Below, piece after piece: positions 1-10,069 of a stretch of DNA of 64,000 bases. Under the pieces are notes generated by a model. It saw only the letters and a program-made list of their open reading frames with translations, did not search any database and was not told the origin of the DNA. Origin of the DNA: Ophiostoma sp. CBS 140.51. Taxonomy: Eukaryota; Ascomycota; Sordariomycetes; Ophiostomatales; Ophiostomataceae. The number at the start of each line of letters is the position of its first letter. Within the stretch, counting starts at the first letter, position 1. Where the stretch lies: assembly GCA_029298735.1 (NCBI GenBank), contig JANSLP010000035.1, positions 1 to 64,000 of the forward strand, given 5' to 3'. Made by a program: the position numbers and the translations under genes.

Positions 1-1809
1 AAAGGTAAAAATAGAGGATACGGGATGGGCGGGAGCGGCCAGGCGGCCTGCGGGCGGTGCCGAGAAATGTGCAAAATAGGAAAGAAGAAAAAAAGCGACC
101 GCCAAAACTGCGAAAATCTGTCTTTGTGGATTTTAAAATAAAATAATGAATATATGACTTCATGTTGATGCTGTCCTGTCCTGAGGTTGCCTATTAAAAG
201 TGGGACTTGACCGAAATGTATGTCACGTGTGGGGAAATGAGCTCCAAAACTGGGAACCAGTCGATTTTTTTCTCTCCAATCGCCCTTTTTTTCGACCGCC
301 ATTTCTCTCCTTCCAATCTTTTTGCCTTTTCTTCCACAAACCGTATCTCGACGCCTTCCCGACACAACGCGACCACGTGCATCCCAAGGATGAAGAAGAA
401 GTCTTCTATTCGACCTTATTGATCCTCTTCCTTGTTTTCGGCCCTGGACGCATCATACGATCTCTTGTCGGGGTCTTTTGCTGTGCAGCAAACAGCCTTT
501 CTCGACGATCCTCCCATCGAACGACCAGAACCCTGATTTTGCGAAGGAAGGGAAAGGGTTTACGGGACCCTTAATACGACACCATGGAATAGCAGACTTT
601 CCTGGACACACCCCGACATCGGTGCGAGGCTCGTCCCCTTCTGTCGTCATTCCGTGATTCAGACTGCCGTCAATAAGGAAGGTGTCACCATGAGAACGTG
701 GGGGAAGGAACCCGCACACATTTCTCATCTTATTTTCGTCGAACGCCTGAACGCCTTGATGCCTACTTACTCGACGCCTGGATGCCTTCTTATTCTTGGA
801 CTGCCAGACAGTCCACCGGGCCGTGGCACCCTCTGCCACGACCTTGCCACGACCTTCTAATGGTAAGCCTTTATCTTGTTTTCCTTCCACCTGTCTTCCT
901 CTCTTCTTTGTCAGTCTACATGATGAGGTGCACGTCAAAAGAACTGCACATACCCCTTAAAATAATCTACAGGAAGAGCCGTCTGAGACTGTCCCTGTGG
1001 GGTGCCAGAGGGAAAGAACAAAGCCAGGACATAAATACTCCTGGCCTTCTTCTTTTTACCTTTGCCCCTGCCGCTAGGCCCGTTTACCTGCCGGTGTTTT
1101 CTCTCTCTTCTCTCCCTTGGCTTCCCTTGATCCCTGTTCCGTTTGTTGCCTTTGTCTTTCTCTCCTGTGTCTCCTTCGGGATCGATACGGAGGGGGGACG
1201 GGGGTGGCGCATAGCGGTTCGGGTAGAGCGAGGGACGGCCTTGGGCAGCGAGGGGGGAGGCATGGCCCGGCAGGCGGGTAGGGAGGGTAGTGCTTTAAAT
1301 GGGGTTTCTGAGAATAACACAAAGACAAACACGAGAGAGTTGTCGCATTGTTTACACACGAGTTGCTTTGTTTTGAAAACCAATGCTAACATTGCACAAG
1401 AGTGACTCTTTTTTCTAGGAACTCTTCTAAGCCGATTCAATACCGACACCGAGGACCATAGGGAGTGCCTCTCCTTCGAATATCCTATACCAAGTGGTAG
1501 AGGACGGCCACATGTGGCACACATTGCCTAGGCATATGATGCCGACTAAAATGTATCGGAGTAATCTGTTCCAACAAGTCATGATGAATCACAATGAATC
1601 ACAATGAATCACAGGTAAGACATGAAGATGTGTAGTCTTTTCGATCGTAGAAGGCATATATGAAACAAACATGTAAAATAAACAGCATCTTATGAAATAT
1701 ACATGCCTTGAAAAACAACAAATAAAATTTGTCAACCGTGATATGCTTGTGTTCGTAAACGTCCTGGTAAACCTATGTTTTCCCCATTCTATAATGTAAC
1801 ATTGTGTGC
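1..1809. other. Gene-free left flank downstream of MPH1
   Basis: No convincing gene. The plus strand is pyrimidine-rich from about 280 to 440 and 850 to 1170, which leaves stop-poor frames, but none has recognisable domain sequence. This stretch is the 3' flank of the helicase gene ending at 1810. It contains a 10-bp tandem repeat (1584-1613) and a CACGTG hexamer near 224. Confidence 0.6.
1584..1613. repeat. Three-copy 10-bp tandem repeat with TGAATCA core
   Basis: The unit ACAATGAATC is present in about three copies, the first slightly diverged, about 200 bp beyond the MPH1 stop codon. Each copy contains TGAATCA, whose complement TGATTCA resembles a weak Gcn4/AP-1-type site. No function can be assigned from sequence alone. 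Confidence 0.8.
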
Positions 1810-4800
1810 CTACTCGCTGTCGCTGTCGAACATCAGCCGCCGGCCACGCTGTGCAGCAGCCGGCCGTCTCGTAGTAGCTTTGTCTCCTCCATCGTCCTCG
1901 TCTTCTTCGTCACAGATCACATCACTTGAGTCGTCTTCGCCGCTGAGAATAAATTCGGCACTCTTTGGCGGAGGTCCAGTCGTCGTCTTGGCCGGGGCCC
2001 GTTTCTTGAGAGCCACATTTGTCTTTGCTGGAGCAGCAGCCTTCTTTGTGGTCTTCTTTTTGGCAGGCGGCGCCTGTTGGTTAGCCCGTCCATGCCGCTC
2101 GCTAAAGATGCCGTCGTCGTCGTCGTTGTCGAGAGTCTGGGACAAACGAAGGGGCATCTCTATCGAGCCGTTGGTCTTGGGCTTGCTCTTGGGTTTGGGC
2201 TTGCTCGTAATAGCTTTGGCTGCCGTTGTCGTCTTCTTGCGTGCAGCAGCCACTGGTGGAGGGGAGCTTCTGACAGGCGACGATGTAAGGACCACCGTAG
2301 ACTTTCGGCCCCTGGAGACGAGTCGCCGTCCGACTCCTTTCGTAGTCCGGCCACGACGGCCAGTATCGAAGTCGTCGTCGCCGAAACTATGGCGAGGCTC
2401 GGGCAGACTTGATGTCGGAGCCACCTCGACCTCTTCATCGTCCTCAACAATAAAGTCGACCAGATCACCACCACTGTCTGACCCGTCCGTCTCGTAGTTA
2501 TCGCTCGTCCGCATGCAGTCGTCGCCACGTTCCTCGAGGCGGCCGTAACTGGCAGCACGACCACCACGACCACCACGACCACCCCGGCCGCGGCCTCGGC
2601 CACGTCCTCCTACCTCTCGTCCATGACCAAAGTAATCAACTTCCTCTTCTTCTGATTCTGCTTCTCCCACCTCAGCCTCTTCCATAATAGCAGAGAATCC
2701 ACGTGAACCGCCGCCACGACCACCAGCACCCCGGCCAGCACCTCGTGCACCACCACGAGCTCCACGTCCGCGGCCACGTCCCCGACGAATACCACGTAGA
2801 CTGGCACCGGTGCCGGCCGGCTGCGAAAAGCGGATAATGTACTTGTCTTGGTCGCTCATGGGAGACGGCGTCAGGCCTGTTGGTTCGTGGGGCACCTGCT
2901 GGCGAGGAGGTGTTGGTTCTCTTTGATGACTTGGCTCTGGACGGGGCGGCTGTGGTGTCGGCTCCCACGAAAGAGCTTCATCAGGTGTCGGTTCTCGAGG
3001 TGGTGGAGAAGGAGGCGTTGGCTCCCACGAGATGGGCTCGTCACCGGGGCTTGGTTCGCGAGGAGGCGGCTCTCGAGGTTTGGGAAAGCTGGGAAGCACA
3101 GGTTCTTCCAACAGGTCAGACATGTCGGACATACCGAGCATATCGGGGATGTCGGAGAACTGGTGACTTGGAGGTGGTTGAAGCATATCAGGAAGGCCTG
3201 GTTCTTCATGGGCCTTAACAACCTGAGAGACCTTTTGCGACCTCTGTGTTGAGCGTAAGAGAGCCGACTTGGTAGTAACAATCTCTGGAATCTCTGGAAG
3301 TCTCGAGATCTCCTGGATATCATCGTCGAAACTGGCGTTGCCAATGTCTTCCATCATGGCCTCTACCTCCTTCTCCATTTCTTTCTCAAGGTCTTCTTCG
3401 TCCTTTTCCGTAGGATCCTCCGCCACCTGGTCCGCCACATCAGGCATGTCCAAGTCCACATTGTCCATGTTCGGGTCGATGTCCACATCCAGGTCGTCGT
3501 CAAGGTCGTCATCGTCGAGACTATCAAACTGCAGCTTCTTGCGAGTACTGCTGCTCGGGATCGGATCCTTTTTCGCGGCTGCTCGTTCCGCCTCGGAGTC
3601 GGAATCATCACTGCAAAAGTCTTTGAGAACTCGTTGCGCTTTCGGATTGATGGCAAAACGTGGAGCGGGAGCTTGAGGCAGACGGCCATATTGGGGGAGA
3701 GGTGCCCGAGTAGCCGGGACACGCTTCTCGCCGGCACTCTTGGAGGCAAAGGTCCGTCGAGACGTCTTGGGAAAGTCGTCTTCGTCGTCTTCCTCCTTCA
3801 CATCGTCTTCGTCATCTCGTCCTCCGCCGCCAAAGCTGTACGACTGAAACTGCGAGCTTCGCGCACGTGTCATGCCCTTCATAGCCGGCCTGAAACTGCT
3901 GCTGCTGCTGCTCTTTTTCTTGGACCAGCGTGATGACCCACCAATATCCTCGTCCTCCTCGTCGTCGTCATACTCTTTCTTGATGGAAGGCTGGCTGTTC
4001 ATGTAGCCCACTGGTGTGAGTCTTGCACGCTCTGTAAGCGTCGATACAGGCCCGACACGGCGGCGCTTGGACAGGGGCTCCATGGACGACGGTAACGTAT
4101 TGGAAGCGGCGGTAGAGGGTGCTGGTTTGGATCGTGATGGTGGCTGAGCTCTGGACTTTGGTGGTGGGTGTGCAAATATCCGCTCCTCCTCAGACTCCGA
4201 CTCTTCTTGTTCAGACTCGTCCGAGTTGGGTGCAAACTTGGGTACCCTGTGGCGCATATACGACTGGCCCTGGGACCGAGGCCGGTCGTAGGCACCCTCT
4301 GTCAGCCGGGCCATGAGCTTGACGCTGCGTCGAGTGAACCTTCCGTGATCCAGGTACTTTGTCGGGCGCAGTTTCTGTAGGGCATCAGGGTCGGCCGTGT
4401 CGATTACAAGCGTGCTGTCCTGTGGGCCAAAGGCCGACGAGAACGACGTGTTGTTATGGGCGTCTCTCAGGGACGTACTGAGGTCTGGGATCTCCACCAG
4501 AAAGTCCGTCTCGTCCGGCACTGGCACAACCGGCCTCGGTTCGGATGTCTTTGCCCTTGCCTTGAAGCCGAGCTTGGTCTGGCCGTCTTCTTTGACAGTC
4601 GATGCCGTGACAAACCCAGTCTCTGCGTCGTCAGGCATATGGAACACCTTCTTCGACGCCTTGCGCAGCTTCCCGCGTGCCTTCCTAGGCTCTGGAAGTG
4701 ACGTGTCCTGCGTGTTCTCAACGGGGATTTCGACGTGGCGTTTATCGACCTCGGGCTTGATGTCTCGAGGGACGATCCGCTCCGAAAGGTCGAATCGAAA

Positions 4801-7035
4801 GTTGAACCGCGAGCCTTCGCTGACAAGCTTTTGCATATTGGAATAGTTGTCTTGTGCCGTAGCAAACTTTTCCTCTTCTTTGCCCTTCATGAGCAGAAGC
4901 AGGACACGGCCAGCACGCTTGCGGCCCGTACGGCCCATGCGCTGCAGCATTCGAATCGGCGACGAAGAGGCATCGTAGCAGATGATTAGATCGACTTGGC
5001 CAATGTCCAGACCCTCTTCACCAATGGACGTCGCCACCAGGACATTGAACTCACCCGATTTGAATCTCTTAATTGCTTCAATCTGGGCTTTCTGTTTCAT
5101 GCCGACGCTGCGCTTCGAGTCCGCCTGACCAACAAAGATGGACGCCTTGACATTGGGGATGCCGCGGTTGAGGTTCCGTACAATGTCCTCAGCACTGTCG
5201 CGGAACTCGTTAAAGACAATGGCTCGTGTGTTGGACCCAGGTGGTTGGTCTTTAAAGTGATCAAACAGTTGTTCTTTGAGGAAGGTGAGCTTGGGGTGGC
5301 TCTCAAAATTGTCTTCTCTCATCCACCGCTCAACAGTCATCATCATCTCCTGAAAATCCGGGTCGCGAAAGAATGCCTTTTTGTTCTTCGATCCCTTTTC
5401 GTCCTTCTCGACTTCGGAGCGGAGTTCGGCAAGGTTGTCGTAGCAGGCACGGATTCCGTGGAAGTTCAGGAGCTTGATCGAGTGTGCCAGGGACTTGAGC
5501 AGTCCAAACGTTCCCATGACCATGAACTTGGTGCCCTGGTTCACATGCCGGCACGGCCCAGCCATCCATTCTCTCTGTGCTTTTAGAAGAGTGAACGTGT
5601 TGAGGGCCATTGCGTCTCGGCCAATCCAGATGCCCTGCTGCGTGAGCTTGTCGCAGAACGGCTTCAAAGCTTTCGACAGAAGATTCTGCACATACTTCAT
5701 CTCCGTCGACGGCTCCATCGTCAGCCGCTCAATGTCTCGGTTATGGACATATTGGCGGATATCGATGGAGTCTTCTGTGCGGATCTCGACATTGGACATG
5801 CCGAGGTTGTCAATGACGTCCTGGACGGCCTCTACAGAGGATCCAGGCGTCGCCGTCAGCGCCAGTACGCGGAAACTGTTAGTGAATCTGCGCATGAAGC
5901 CAATGACCTTGACATAGGCGTAGTCGCCTGTTGCGCGGTGGGCTTCATCGATGACCAAAAGTGCAATAGACTTAGGGTCGGCGTAGCCCTTGGACAGGTC
6001 GTTTTGCAGCGTCTGCGGCGTCATGAAGAACAGACGCTTGCTTGCCCATTCAGCTTCACGTAATGCCGGTGGTGTCTCGCCCGTCAGGAGCGTTGTATCT
6101 GATTTAGGAATGCCAGCAATGTTCAGACAGGCCTCGACCTGCTGCGAAACAAGGGGTTTCGTTGGTGCCACAAAAATCATCTTGGCGTCCGTCGTCCAGC
6201 GGTAGAAGTTGAGGATAACAGTAGCGGCAATAAACGTCTTTCCGAGACCGGTCGGAAGCGCAACCAGTGTGTTGTTAAACAGGCTGCTCTTCACGATGCT
6301 AAATTGGTAGTCACGGATGGCGCCCAGGTTCGTCGGGTAGACCCAGGTCTTCATAGCCTCTTTGTCGATCTTGTGGTGCGTAGGCTTCTCGGGTGGCATG
6401 TCCGAAACAAATGCGTGATTGTGGTGTATTGACTGTGATGTTTCGGCCTGGAGTGTTTCTCCGTAAAGAGTAGTCTGTCTGAACGACTGCTGGCCCGAGA
6501 GCCGCATAGGATTTCTGGCACTCGAGATGACCGATCGTTGTGAGTGTGAGGCGCCACCATTGTAGCTGGCAAATGAACTATCGAATGCATCTGACGGAAG
6601 GTCGTCCAGTTCGGCAGAGAGATCAATAGGTTCTTCGGCCATCGATTGCCGAGCGTTGTTATGCTGTAGAGGAGTCAGAATGTGTCTGGCAATCTCGAAA
6701 TCAGTAGTTCCAGCTAATAATACCTGAATCTGTGGCCCAGTCCTTGATGCACTACCGATTGTTTGCTGTGGACGAGGAGGGGCTGCCATGGTCTTTCCAG
6801 CAGCAGCATTTTGGCGAAAGCTCGATACCACCGGCTTTCTCGTACTCTGGGCGGCACTCCATGATCCGGTAGATGTTCTCGGCGTCGTCCGTGCCGTGGA
6901 TACAGTCGAGGGTGTTGTAACTGCCGACATGGGCCTTGACGAGGTCGATAACCGACTGGACTGAGTCGTCTCATAGGCGAACATCAGGTCCTCGTCGGCG
7001 ACATCCCCGCCAAATAAGTCGTCGTCGTCGTCCAT
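1810..7035 (-). CDS. mph1: Mph1/FANCM-type ATP-dependent 3'-5' DNA helicase
   Basis: Uninterrupted 1741-codon frame for a superfamily-2 DNA helicase of the Mph1/FANCM family. These enzymes remodel replication forks and dissociate D-loops in recombinational repair, in the nucleus. Visible motifs: Walker A LPTGLGKT (about residues 260-267), DEAH box (363-366) followed by RATG, TATPG (about 393), and motif VI QRMGRTGR (about 698-706) after the IGEEGLDIG segment. An Mph1-type insert lies between the two RecA lobes. The start MDDDDDLFGG gives the acidic N-terminus usual for the family. The C-terminal 900 or so residues look disordered: Asp/Glu-rich blocks (about 1171-1260), proline-rich repeats of the type REPTP and SWEPTP (about 1321-1381), two RGG/GRGRG blocks (about 1413-1440 and 1474-1495) and a Lys/Ala-rich end. 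From memory, fungal Mph1 is usually near 1100-1200 aa, so the tail is long. Divergent from mex67. Confidence 0.93.
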   Translation of the reverse strand: MDDDDDLFGGDVADEDLMFAYETTQSSRLSTSSRPMSAVTTPSTVSTARTTPRTSTGSWSAAQSTRKPVVSSFRQNAAAGKTMAAPPRPQQTIGSASRTGPQIQVLLAGTTDFEIARHILTPLQHNNARQSMAEEPIDLSAELDDLPSDAFDSSFASYNGGASHSQRSVISSARNPMRLSGQQSFRQTTLYGETLQAETSQSIHHNHAFVSDMPPEKPTHHKIDKEAMKTWVYPTNLGAIRDYQFSIVKSSLFNNTLVALPTGLGKTFIAATVILNFYRWTTDAKMIFVAPTKPLVSQQVEACLNIAGIPKSDTTLLTGETPPALREAEWASKRLFFMTPQTLQNDLSKGYADPKSIALLVIDEAHRATGDYAYVKVIGFMRRFTNSFRVLALTATPGSSVEAVQDVIDNLGMSNVEIRTEDSIDIRQYVHNRDIERLTMEPSTEMKYVQNLLSKALKPFCDKLTQQGIWIGRDAMALNTFTLLKAQREWMAGPCRHVNQGTKFMVMGTFGLLKSLAHSIKLLNFHGIRACYDNLAELRSEVEKDEKGSKNKKAFFRDPDFQEMMMTVERWMREDNFESHPKLTFLKEQLFDHFKDQPPGSNTRAIVFNEFRDSAEDIVRNLNRGIPNVKASIFVGQADSKRSVGMKQKAQIEAIKRFKSGEFNVLVATSIGEEGLDIGQVDLIICYDASSSPIRMLQRMGRTGRKRAGRVLLLLMKGKEEEKFATAQDNYSNMQKLVSEGSRFNFRFDLSERIVPRDIKPEVDKRHVEIPVENTQDTSLPEPRKARGKLRKASKKVFHMPDDAETGFVTASTVKEDGQTKLGFKARAKTSEPRPVVPVPDETDFLVEIPDLSTSLRDAHNNTSFSSAFGPQDSTLVIDTADPDALQKLRPTKYLDHGRFTRRSVKLMARLTEGAYDRPRSQGQSYMRHRVPKFAPNSDESEQEESESEEERIFAHPPPKSRAQPPSRSKPAPSTAASNTLPSSMEPLSKRRRVGPVSTLTERARLTPVGYMNSQPSIKKEYDDDEEDEDIGGSSRWSKKKSSSSSSFRPAMKGMTRARSSQFQSYSFGGGGRDDEDDVKEEDDEDDFPKTSRRTFASKSAGEKRVPATRAPLPQYGRLPQAPAPRFAINPKAQRVLKDFCSDDSDSEAERAAAKKDPIPSSSTRKKLQFDSLDDDDLDDDLDVDIDPNMDNVDLDMPDVADQVAEDPTEKDEEDLEKEMEKEVEAMMEDIGNASFDDDIQEISRLPEIPEIVTTKSALLRSTQRSQKVSQVVKAHEEPGLPDMLQPPPSHQFSDIPDMLGMSDMSDLLEEPVLPSFPKPREPPPREPSPGDEPISWEPTPPSPPPREPTPDEALSWEPTPQPPRPEPSHQREPTPPRQQVPHEPTGLTPSPMSDQDKYIIRFSQPAGTGASLRGIRRGRGRGRGARGGARGAGRGAGGRGGGSRGFSAIMEEAEVGEAESEEEEVDYFGHGREVGGRGRGRGRGGRGGRGGRAASYGRLEERGDDCMRTSDNYETDGSDSGGDLVDFIVEDDEEVEVAPTSSLPEPRHSFGDDDFDTGRRGRTTKGVGRRLVSRGRKSTVVLTSSPVRSSPPPVAAARKKTTTAAKAITSKPKPKSKPKTNGSIEMPLRLSQTLDNDDDDGIFSERHGRANQQAPPAKKKTTKKAAAPAKTNVALKKRAPAKTTTGPPPKSAEFILSGEDDSSDVICDEEDEDDGGDKATTRRPAAAQRGRRLMFDSDSE

Positions 7036-7844
7036 CCTCAGTCACTGACACAGCCTGGGCTCTTGGGGTGGTGTGTCATTGACGTGGATGTTGTTGGTTG
7101 TGAATCTGGTGATGTTTACCCGTGAGATACAGCAAACAGCCGTCGGGTAACGCGCTATCCGCGTCCAGGTACTCAAGACGCGGGCTCCCCCATTTTCCCC
7201 TCTGTCGCCAAGTCACGTGTGGCAAATGGTTGTTTTGCATGGGCGGGGCAGGCACAACTGGGTGCAAGGCACCAAGAAAATGACTGACAATGCGCTTGCT
7301 GCCTGTGGAGGCCTTGATGTGGGTCCGTTTATGGCCAATCACAGCTCTCAAATCGCGCTCCCAGCCAAACTCTTTCGCTCTTCCCGCATGCGGCATCCAT
7401 CAAACATCAAAGGCCAAAGCGAGAGCGAAAAAAAAACAAAGAAGCTTTCCATCGTCTCTTTCTTAATCCTCTCGCGTCTCCTCTGCCACCCTCAACAGCG
7501 CCACGATCGCCTACAAAACCGGCTGCTGTCCTGCTCGACCTCCTCTCTGCCCTCGTTTAGTTCTTCATTTTCTATTTCTACACTTTCTCTGACCGGGCAC
7601 AACTGCGGATTTCGACGGCTCTTTTTTCTCGCCACTTTCTTTTTCCCACGATCTTTTCACCTCTCCATCAACTCGACGCCCTCCTGCTCTCACCACCATC
7701 GAAGACGGACGTTCGACCGATCCGACGCTCTCTTCTCTTCCTACTCCCTTCTCTTTTGTCCGCCACTCCTCCTCTTTTTCTCTCAACGCCTCTCGTTCCT
7801 ACTACCTCTCTCACCCAACCACAAACCTACCCAATCTCCTCGAA
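7036..7844. promoter_or_regulatory. Divergent promoter between mph1 and mex67
   Basis: 809 bp separate the two start codons, which point away from each other, so both genes must draw on this interval. It holds a CACGTG E-box (7214-7219) and a CCAAT box (7335-7339). From about 7430 the plus strand becomes strongly pyrimidine-rich up to the mex67 ATG, as is common for leaders in this window. No transcription start can be placed from sequence alone. Confidence 0.6.
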
Positions 7845-10069
7845 ATGGCTCCTCCGACCGGTCCTCGCGCAGATGCGCGTGCCACGAGAAGCTCTACGCG
7901 GAACAACAACAACACGGGCGGTGGCGGCACCAGAAGCGGCATTCGGAAACAGGGCGGCGGTCCCAAGACCGACCGCAATGGCGATGTGATTATGGGCAAC
8001 AACCCTGCCGCGAAGACCGACGGCCGTAAGTCGGGCCAGTCGGCACGCGGCGGACGGGGTGGCTCACGCGCCGTGTCATCGGCTGAACAAAAAATCAAGA
8101 GACACCTGGGCGTGCAGGGCGAGGCGAGCTTGGCCAAACGGATTTCTGAGCTTCCACGCAAGAAGTTTAGCAACATGGCCAACCGCAAGGTATTCAAGAT
8201 CACGGGCCTGCAACAAAGCAAGGCTGCCTCCAACGCCGACCGTGGTGAGCGAGGCCTTCTCGACTTTATCGAGCGGAAATCGGCAAATATGGGTCGTGGA
8301 CTCAAAATTATCAAGGTATGCATTTGAAACTGTGACGTGTGGAACACTTACGTTGCCTTCTTTTTTGGATAGTGATCTACCTTTTGCGGATCTACCAACC
8401 TACATCCGCCAACGCATATTTTCCATCATCACATATGTCTTCGCCTTCGGGGATGGCCTTGCCTCCCCCTCCGCTTTTTCAACTAACTAGCTAACACGAC
8501 ACCACCCTCAGTCGCGACTCGACAACGACTTCATTCTCACGGTCATGGTGGACCAGGAAGACGCCGAGGAGCTTTTGAAACTCAACAACTTTGTCTTTGC
8601 GGGCGCGAAGCTCACCGTGGCCGAGGACCCCAACGGATGGCCCGGCCAATCTGCACCGAAGCCCAAGCTGTCCCAGGAGACGCTGGAGCGGAAGTCACAG
8701 CTACAACAGGTGCTAGCCACCCGCTACAACGCCGATGCTAAGCTCCTCGACCTCTCGCGCCTTGGCGAGGATCCCGTACTTATTGGGATGGGATACCTCG
8801 AGGACAAGGACCGTGCAGAGAAAACATTCAAGGTGCTCATGGCAATTTGCGACGAGACTTTCCCCACAGCCGACGCCAAGCGTGACGCAGTGGTCAGCGT
8901 ATCACTTGCAAACAACAACATTGACTGGGTCGGCCAAGTCTTTGATCTCGCCGAGACCTTCCCCGACATCAAGAACCTCGACCTCAGCGGCAACGCGTTC
9001 AAGCAACTGAAGAGCCTCAACCGCTGGAGGGGCCGTTTCCGCAACCTGGAGACGCTTCTCATGATTGGCAGCCCCGTGGAGACCGAGGACCCCAACTACA
9101 AGACGGAACTCATGCAGTGGTTCCCGAAGCTCATGAACCTGAGCAACGTCCAGGTCCGGACGCCCGAACAGATTGCGGCAGAGGAGGCTGCCAAGGCAGC
9201 AGCTCGCCCGATCCCCATCCCACAGTTCGGCTCCGACTTCCGCGACGGCAGCGGCATTAGCGAAGCCTTCTTGACCCAATTCATCCAACTCTACGACACC
9301 GACAGATCCCAAGTGGCGTCCATCTTCTACGACGATGCCAGCCAGTTCTCTCTGTCCGTCACAACACAGACGCCTCGTGACCAAAGCGACTCGCCTGTCC
9401 TACCCTGGGCCGCGTACCTGCGCTACTCCCGGAATCTTACCAGGATTACCAGCCGGAGTGCGCGCGTTCAGCGGCTCGTCCGCGGTGCTGCCATGATCAA
9501 GGAGCTCTGGACCACCCTACCCCAGACCCGGCACCCCAACCTAACGACGGAACTCCACAAGTACATTGTCGACTGCCACCCGCTCCCGGGCATTATGGAT
9601 CCCACGGGCCAGAGCCCGACGGGTGTGGACGGTCTCCTGCTTACTCTCCACGGCGAGTTTGAGGAGATTGACCCCACGACCAGCAAGGTCGGCAAGCGGA
9701 GTTTTACTCGGACTTTCGTTCTCGGCCCTGCTGCACCCGGTGGTCAGACTGCTTTCCGCGTCGTCAGCGACATGCTCTCCCTGCGTGCTCACCAACCCAT
9801 CCCCGACCAGTCATCCCAGGCCTCGTCCGAGCAGGAAACGAAGCAGAAGATGATTACGGAGCTGTCCAAATTGACAAACATGACTCCTCAGTACTCGGAG
9901 ATGTGTCTTGCAGAGGCGGCGTGGAACTACGACGGCGCCGTTGCCAAGTTCCAGGAGTTGAGAGTAAGTTATCTTTCCTATACAGTTCTTCTTTTTGTCA
10001 CACCCATACTAACATTCTACTTCTTAGCCCAACCTTGGTCCGGAAGTATTCATGAACCCGACGGCATAG
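7845..10069 (+). CDS. mex67: mRNA export receptor Mex67 (TAP/NXF1 family), two introns
   Basis: Exons 7845-8315, 8512-9963 and 10028-10069 join in frame to 654 aa. Intron 1 (GTATGC...CAG, 196 nt, branch ACTAAC) and intron 2 (GTAAGT...TAG, 64 nt, branch ACTAAC) both fall between codons. The protein is the fungal bulk mRNA export receptor, which acts with Mtr2 at nuclear pores. Domain order matches the family: basic Gly-rich N-terminus, RRM-like fold (about 120-200, spanning intron 1), leucine-rich repeats (about 284-350, including LANNN and LDLSGNAF), NTF2-like domain (about 405-586, beginning FLTQFIQLYDTD) and a C-terminal UBA/TAP-C domain (about 601-654). The UBA domain ends in a 13-codon third exon, without which the protein would lose its terminal residues. 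Length is normal for filamentous fungi. Confidence 0.94.
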
